Source: AG41 sp035943095 (GTDB taxonomy: Bacteria > Gemmatimonadota > Gemmatimonadetes > Gemmatimonadales > GWC2-71-9). From it: a DNA stretch of 26,648 nt. The notes beneath the pieces were generated by a model, which saw only the letters and a program-made list of their open reading frames with translations, did not search any database and was not told where the DNA came from. The stretch's first letter is position 1. Every line of letters starts with the position of its first letter. Made by a program: the position numbers and the translations under genes. Below, piece by piece: positions 23,519 to 26,648 of the stretch. The stretch covers positions 1 through 26,648 of the forward strand of contig DASZCN010000003.1 in NCBI GenBank assembly GCA_035943095.1, in the 5' to 3' direction.

Positions 23519-23833
23519 CTACTGGGGCCTCTTGCCCGTGCGCTGCGCGATGAGCTGCTCCAAGCGCGCCCACACCTCCGGACGAATGCTGTCGGCCAGC
23601 TCCTGGCTGCGTTTTCCGAGCATCTCGGCAATGGCGCTGGTGTCGAGCCCGGCGATCCGGCCCTCCTCCAGCACTGCGGCGAAGTGAATGCGGGCCTCCC
23701 GGATCATGGCGCCGAACATCCCCGGGCTGCCGCCACGCTCACCCAGGGCAAGCGCCAGCAGATAGAGATCCCTGGCGCCGTCCAATCGTTGAGCCAGGTA
23801 GTCGTGAGTCATGGCGGGAATCTGAATGGCCAT
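23519..23833 (-). CDS. Small hypothetical helical protein
   Basis: 104 residues from the ATG at 23833, chosen because GAGGAG lies about eight bases before it; the open frame upstream is not supported. The protein is almost wholly helical (YLAQRLDGARDLYLLALALGE, then MIREARIHFAAVLEEGR and MLGKRSQELADSIRPEVW) and cytoplasmic. I do not recognise the family. It sits between the XRE-type regulator (101 bases upstream) and another orphan gene (37 bases downstream), all on the minus strand. Confidence 0.6.
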   Translation of the reverse strand: MAIQIPAMTHDYLAQRLDGARDLYLLALALGERGGSPGMFGAMIREARIHFAAVLEEGRIAGLDTSAIAEMLGKRSQELADSIRPEVWARLEQLIAQRTGKRPQ

Positions 23834-23934
23834 GGCGAAGCTCCTCTCGCATGACGGACCATGGTTCTCGGGTCTCGGACGATGCCTGAACCGGCGCCGC
23901 ACCGGAAGCGAGCGTCGACCTTCGCGGTAGCAGT

Positions 23935-24792
23935 CTACGGCGTGCGAAAATGGAGCGGATCTCTGAGGTTCTGTAACTCCCGATAGTAATAGAGGGCCGT
24001 GGGCTGCCGGTTCGCGAACGTCAGCCGCTTGAGCAGCGCCAGCTCCTCCTCGGTCGCCGTGCCGCTGAGCGCGGGATCCTGCAGGAATCCCTTGAGCCCC
24101 GGCGCTTCGCTCACCGGCGGCTCGGATTCCCGTTCGACAAACTCGAACCGCTTCACGTGCCCAGCCGCCACTCGCCGGTTCAAGACGATGTCCAACCGGA
24201 ATGTGGCGAGGTCCATGTCCCAGGATTCAATCAGCGGCTCCAAGAACGAGACGCAGTTTTCCCCCGACACGTGGAACACGTCGGTATCGAGGAACTCGAG
24301 CACGATGACGCGCATCTCTTCAAAGCTGCGACCGCTGAGTTTCGCCACCATGCGGAGCCAGTATGCGTTTTCCAATTCGTCTTTGGCCACGCGCTTGACG
24401 ACGTCCAGCAGCGTCTGCGTGACGAGGCGTTCGAGCTCGCCGAAGGGCTGCTGCTGAAAAATCGCGCGCACGCCCTTCGCGTTCTCGGGATTGCATTTGC
24501 GCAGGATCAACTCGCGGACTTGGTGAAACAAGGGGACGGGTTCCTCCCCCAATTCTCGCTTCAACTCTGCCTTCCGCTGCAGGTCCGCCCGCTTCGCCAG
24601 CTCCCCGGCCGGGAGCTTCAAGAACTTGTCCATCTTGTCATAAATGTCCGTGCGGCCCGGCGCTGGGGGCGCTTTTCTCCGCGTGAGTAACTGAGAGATG
24701 TAGGACTCCGTCACCTGCGCGGCGCGGGCGAGGTCTTGCTGTTCCAATCCCAATTCCTCGAGCCGGTGCCGGATCACAAATGGGACATCCAC
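23935..24792 (-). CDS. XRE-type helix-turn-helix regulator with long effector region
   Basis: 285 residues from a GTG with GAGGAGAG about six bases upstream. Residues 5-55 form a Cro/CI-type helix-turn-helix (VIRHRLEELGLEQQDLARAA, then QVTESYISQLLTRRK). The remaining 230 residues are helical and charged, with FHQVRELILRKCNPENAKGV, LENAYWLRMVAKLSGRS and LYYYRELQNLRDP. I recognise no enzyme or known ligand domain in it. It is divergent from hsp20, and the palindrome in the shared promoter region covers the -35 boxes of both genes. It therefore probably represses itself and the small heat-shock gene, a control different from the HrcA/CIRCE scheme. Confidence 0.75.
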   Translation of the reverse strand: MDVPFVIRHRLEELGLEQQDLARAAQVTESYISQLLTRRKAPPAPGRTDIYDKMDKFLKLPAGELAKRADLQRKAELKRELGEEPVPLFHQVRELILRKCNPENAKGVRAIFQQQPFGELERLVTQTLLDVVKRVAKDELENAYWLRMVAKLSGRSFEEMRVIVLEFLDTDVFHVSGENCVSFLEPLIESWDMDLATFRLDIVLNRRVAAGHVKRFEFVERESEPPVSEAPGLKGFLQDPALSGTATEEELALLKRLTFANRQPTALYYYRELQNLRDPLHFRTP

Positions 24793-24824
24793 GGGGTCTC
24801 TCCTCGGGCCAAATCATTCGATTA

Positions 24825-24835
24825 ACTTCTTAAGT
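24825..24835. repeat. Second, weaker dyad near the XRE regulator start
   Basis: ACTT-CTT-AAGT, flanked by A/T bases, resembles the TACTTG-A-CAAGTA palindrome at 24878 with shorter arms. It lies in the 5' leader of the regulator gene and might be an auxiliary site; it is AT-rich and could be chance. Confidence 0.25.
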
Positions 24836-24858
24836 AACTCTAACTCCTACCGGTGAGT

Positions 24859-24887
24859 AATCTAAAACGAGCCAGTGTACTTGACAA
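24859..24887 (-). promoter_or_regulatory. Candidate promoter of the XRE-type regulator gene
   Basis: On the minus strand TTGTCA (24887-24882) and TAGATT (24864-24859) are separated by 17 bases. The -35 box is the complement of part of the hsp20 -35 box, so the two promoters share the same palindrome. Confidence 0.45.
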
Positions 24888-24890
24888 GTA
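24878..24890. promoter_or_regulatory. Palindromic operator candidate of the divergent XRE/hsp20 region
   Basis: TACTTG-A-CAAGTA is a perfect 13-base dyad containing both divergent -35 boxes (TTGACA on plus, TTGTCA on minus). It is the natural binding site for the XRE-type regulator encoded alongside. A second inverted repeat, CATCAA and TTGATG (24896-24914), follows on the hsp20 side. Confidence 0.55.
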
Positions 24891-24910
24891 TAGTACATCA
24901 ACCGTACATT
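24881..24910 (+). promoter_or_regulatory. Candidate promoter of the hsp20-groESL region
   Basis: TTGACA (24881-24886) and TACATT (24905-24910) are spaced 18 bases apart. The surrounding 200 bases are markedly AT-richer than the genes. No CIRCE element (TTAGCACTC dyad) is visible here or before groES. Confidence 0.5.
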
Positions 24911-24986
24911 GATGAGCATACGACAGGAGATTGTGAACTATAGGTAGTTAACTGCATTTGCCTCATGACGAGCAAGGAGCACCGAC

Positions 24987-25466
24987 ATGTTCGCTACCAC
25001 ACAGAGGGACCCGATGCTGGATCTGCTGCACCAGTTGGAGCACCGGACGGGGCGGATCTTCGCCGAACCGTTCCGCACATTCGAGTGGCCCGTACCCGAG
25101 GCCGCGACGGCCGCCTGGCTGCCGTTGGTGGACATCTTCGAGGAGCCGGACGCCATCCGGCTAGTGGCGGAGATCCCTGGGGTTAGCCCCGCGGGCGTGA
25201 AGATCTCGGTGGAGGGCAACCTGCTGACGATCAAGGGCACGAAGCAGCAGGTGGCGGAGGAGAAGGCCGAGCAGGTCCATCGCTATGAGCGGACCTATGG
25301 CGCCTTCGAGCGGACGTTCAGGCTGTCGACCTCGATCGATCCCACCAAGATCAAGGCAACGTACGACCTCGGCGTACTGACGATCACGCTGCCGAAGGCG
25401 GAGACGGCCAAGCCCCACCTGATCGAGGTGGAGGTCACGCCTGAGAAGGCGTTGTTGAACGCCTGA
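24987..25466 (+). CDS. hsp20: Small heat-shock protein, Hsp20/alpha-crystallin family
   Basis: 159 residues; AAGGAG lies eight bases before the ATG. The alpha-crystallin domain spans about 45-150, from WLPLVDIFEEPDAIRLVAEIPGV through GNLLTIKGTK and RYERTYGAFERTFRLS to the hallmark GVLTITLPKAE. The protein is an ATP-independent holdase that keeps unfolding proteins soluble for refolding by GroEL and DnaK. It is followed by a small unknown gene and groESL on the same strand, a stress cluster. The promoter candidate at 24881-24910 overlaps the palindrome shared with the XRE-type regulator; the leader of about 70 bases contains an AACTA-TAGG-TAGTT hairpin (24936-24949) of unknown meaning. Confidence 0.92.
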   Translation: MFATTQRDPMLDLLHQLEHRTGRIFAEPFRTFEWPVPEAATAAWLPLVDIFEEPDAIRLVAEIPGVSPAGVKISVEGNLLTIKGTKQQVAEEKAEQVHRYERTYGAFERTFRLSTSIDPTKIKATYDLGVLTITLPKAETAKPHLIEVEVTPEKALLNA

Positions 25467-25494
25467 CGTACGAGCACGAGGGGGAGGACGGCGC

Positions 25495-25731
25495 ATGGGC
25501 CGCTCTCTCTCTCTGGTCCGGAGAGGGCACACGCGTACGGAGCGCGCACACATTATGGAAGGTTTGCTCACCCACCTCGCCACGAGCGACTGTTTCGTCA
25601 CGCAACCCCATCCGGCGCTGGAGTGCGGAATCGTCACGGCCTGGTGGCGGTGCCACGAGGAGGCGGACACTGCTTTGCGGCGGCAGTATGAGGACGAGCA
25701 GCGGGAGCGGAAGGATCAGGCGCGAGTATAG
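25495..25731 (+). CDS. Small hypothetical protein between hsp20 and groES
   Basis: 78 residues. GGGGGAGGA lies about six bases before the ATG at 25495, a very strong ribosome-binding site. A later in-frame ATG at 25555 lacks one but would give a more ordinary-looking protein (MEGLLTHLATSDCFVTQ onward). The C-terminal half is a charged helix (EADTALRRQYEDEQRERKDQ). Two Cys residues and a Trp pair (TAWWRCHEE) are notable. No family recognised. Its place inside a chaperone cluster suggests stress-linked expression. Confidence 0.55.
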   Translation: MGRSLSLVRRGHTRTERAHIMEGLLTHLATSDCFVTQPHPALECGIVTAWWRCHEEADTALRRQYEDEQRERKDQARV

Positions 25732-25785
25732 CGTCACGCAATCAACAACTCAAACCTGCGGGAACGAAGCTGCAGAAGGAGCATC

Positions 25786-26094
25786 ATGACTACGGCGACG
25801 AAGACGAGGCTGAGGGTCTTCCCACTGGCCGATCGCGTGGCGATCCGGCCGATGGAAGAGACCGAGGAGACGAAAGGTGGTCTCTACATCCCGGACACGG
25901 CGAAGGAGAAGCCAATCCAGGGTGAGGTCATCGCGGTCGGGCCCGGCCGGATGGAAAAGGGCCAGCGGGTTCCGATGGAGCTGAAGGTCGGGGACCGGGT
26001 CGTGTATGGGAAGTACACCGGCTCGCAGGTCGAGCTGGATGAGGAGGAGATCATCCTGATCAAGGAAGCCGACGTCATCGCCAAGCTCAGTTGA
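25786..26094 (+). CDS. groES: Co-chaperonin GroES (Hsp10)
   Basis: 102 residues; AAGGAG precedes the ATG by about five bases. VFPLADRVAIRPMEETEETKGG, with the mobile loop GGLYIPDTAKEKP, then GEVIAVGPG and KVGDRVVYGKYTGSQVELDEEE are standard GroES. It caps the GroEL ring and encloses the folding chamber. groEL follows after 15 bases, with its own GGGGGAGGAAG ribosome-binding site. Length is slightly above the usual 95-97 residues because of an N-terminal extension (MTTATKTRL) before the conserved core. Confidence 0.95.
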   Translation: MTTATKTRLRVFPLADRVAIRPMEETEETKGGLYIPDTAKEKPIQGEVIAVGPGRMEKGQRVPMELKVGDRVVYGKYTGSQVELDEEEIILIKEADVIAKLS

Positions 26095-26109
26095 GCGGGG
26101 GAGGAAGAG

Positions 26110-26648
26110 ATGGCAACCAAGTACCTCGAATTCACCACCGAGGCCCGATCGCACCTCAAGCGGGGCGTGGACCAGCTATCCGACGCGGTGAAGGTCACGC
26201 TCGGCCCCAAGGGGCGGAACGTCGTCATCGACAAGAAGTTCGGCAACCCGACGATCACCAAGGACGGCGTCACGGTCGCCAAGGAGATCGAGCTCGAGGA
26301 TCCGATCGAGAACATGGGCGCCCAGATGGTGAAGGAAGTGGCGACCAAGACCTCCGATATCGCCGGGGACGGCACGACCACCGCGACCGTGCTGGCGCAG
26401 GCGATTTTCCGCGAGGGACTGAAGTCGGTCACCGCGGGCGCCAACCCGATGGCGCTGAAGCGCGGCATCGACAAGGCGGTTGAGTTAGTGGTGGAGGAAC
26501 TGAAGCGGATCTCCGCGCCCACCAAGGGCCGGAAGGAGATCGCCCAAGTCGGGGCCATCTCGGCGAACGGTGACAAGGAGATCGGCGACAAGATCGCCGA
26601 CGCCATGGACAAGGTGGGCAAAGATGGCGTGATCACGGTGGAGGAGGC
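26110..26648 (+). CDS. groEL: Chaperonin GroEL (Hsp60), N-terminal part, cut by window end
   Basis: The first 179 codons of a GroEL gene, open at the window edge. LSDAVKVTLGPKGRNVVIDK (23-42), TITKDGVTVAKEIEL and the ATP-binding GDGTTTAT with the catalytic D87 are intact; a full protein of about 540 residues is expected. The N-terminus (MATKYLEFTTEARSHLKRGV) differs from the more common A-A-K-D-V/I-K-F form. This could mean a lineage-specific or secondary groEL copy; one partial sequence cannot tell. Confidence 0.95.
   Translation, partial: MATKYLEFTTEARSHLKRGVDQLSDAVKVTLGPKGRNVVIDKKFGNPTITKDGVTVAKEIELEDPIENMGAQMVKEVATKTSDIAGDGTTTATVLAQAIFREGLKSVTAGANPMALKRGIDKAVELVVEELKRISAPTKGRKEIAQVGAISANGDKEIGDKIADAMDKVGKDGVITVEE

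Noticed and set aside
23021..23854. 277-residue plus-strand frame opposite the orphan genes
   Set aside because: The composition is shadow-like (runs of Thr, Ser, Arg), and the minus-strand genes have better starts and more natural proteins.
24793..25785. CIRCE element for HrcA control of hsp20 or groESL
   Set aside because: No TTAGCACTC-type dyad is visible before either gene.
1..26648. CRISPR array, rRNA genes, complete insertion sequence or intact phage genes
   Set aside because: No regularly spaced repeats, rRNA motifs, transposase or integrase frames were seen in the window.

Overview
The window is high-GC bacterial DNA. Its gene types suggest a soil or sediment Gemmatimonadota-like bacterium, or a relative: a SusD-like tail, two secreted sortilin-type BNR propeller proteins beside an M28 peptidase, and many secreted proteins with Ala-x-Ala-Gln signal cleavage sites. 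This placement comes from family recognition, not a database search.

Layout. (1) 1-9556, plus strand: the tail of a SusD-like outer-membrane protein, then a tight operon of sortilin-type propeller, M28 peptidase, membrane-anchored unknown protein and second propeller. It looks like an envelope unit for using peptides or glycans. (2) 9572-19396, minus strand: nine genes for uptake and breakdown of an amino-acid-type compound. In transcription order they are a polar amino-acid ABC ATPase, a GntR/HutC regulator, a PLP aminotransferase, an AspA/AstE-like zinc deacylase, a TTC38-like protein, a MetC-like C-S lyase, and the substrate-binding protein and two permeases of an Aap-type importer. A secreted amidohydrolase (19523-20815) is divergent. 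Two near-identical operator candidates (TTGTCCGGACAA at 19453 and TTGTACGGACAA at 17762) link the divergent promoter region and the internal promoter into one likely regulon of the embedded GntR protein.

(3) 20816-22501: a degraded TPR fragment, a RelBE-type toxin-antitoxin pair with a palindromic promoter and probably a leaderless antitoxin mRNA, a small ORF with a strong Shine-Dalgarno, and a thioredoxin-like gene whose redox motif reads U-G-G-C. The in-frame TGA (21883-21885) is followed at the right distance by a hairpin with a GG-bearing apical loop. This is a strong candidate selenoprotein that ordinary gene calling splits in two. (4) 22525-24792, minus strand: an accessory stretch of three orphan small genes and an XRE-type regulator, bordered by the 3' half of a tRNA-Ser(CGA) gene that looks like an integration scar. 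(5) 24793-26648: a divergent promoter region whose palindrome covers both -35 boxes, then hsp20, a small unknown gene, groES and the start of groEL.

The best candidates for new biology are the UxxC thioredoxin-TPR protein with its SECIS, the two-operator GntR regulon around a deacylase plus C-S lyase cluster, and the XRE/hsp20 divergent switch.
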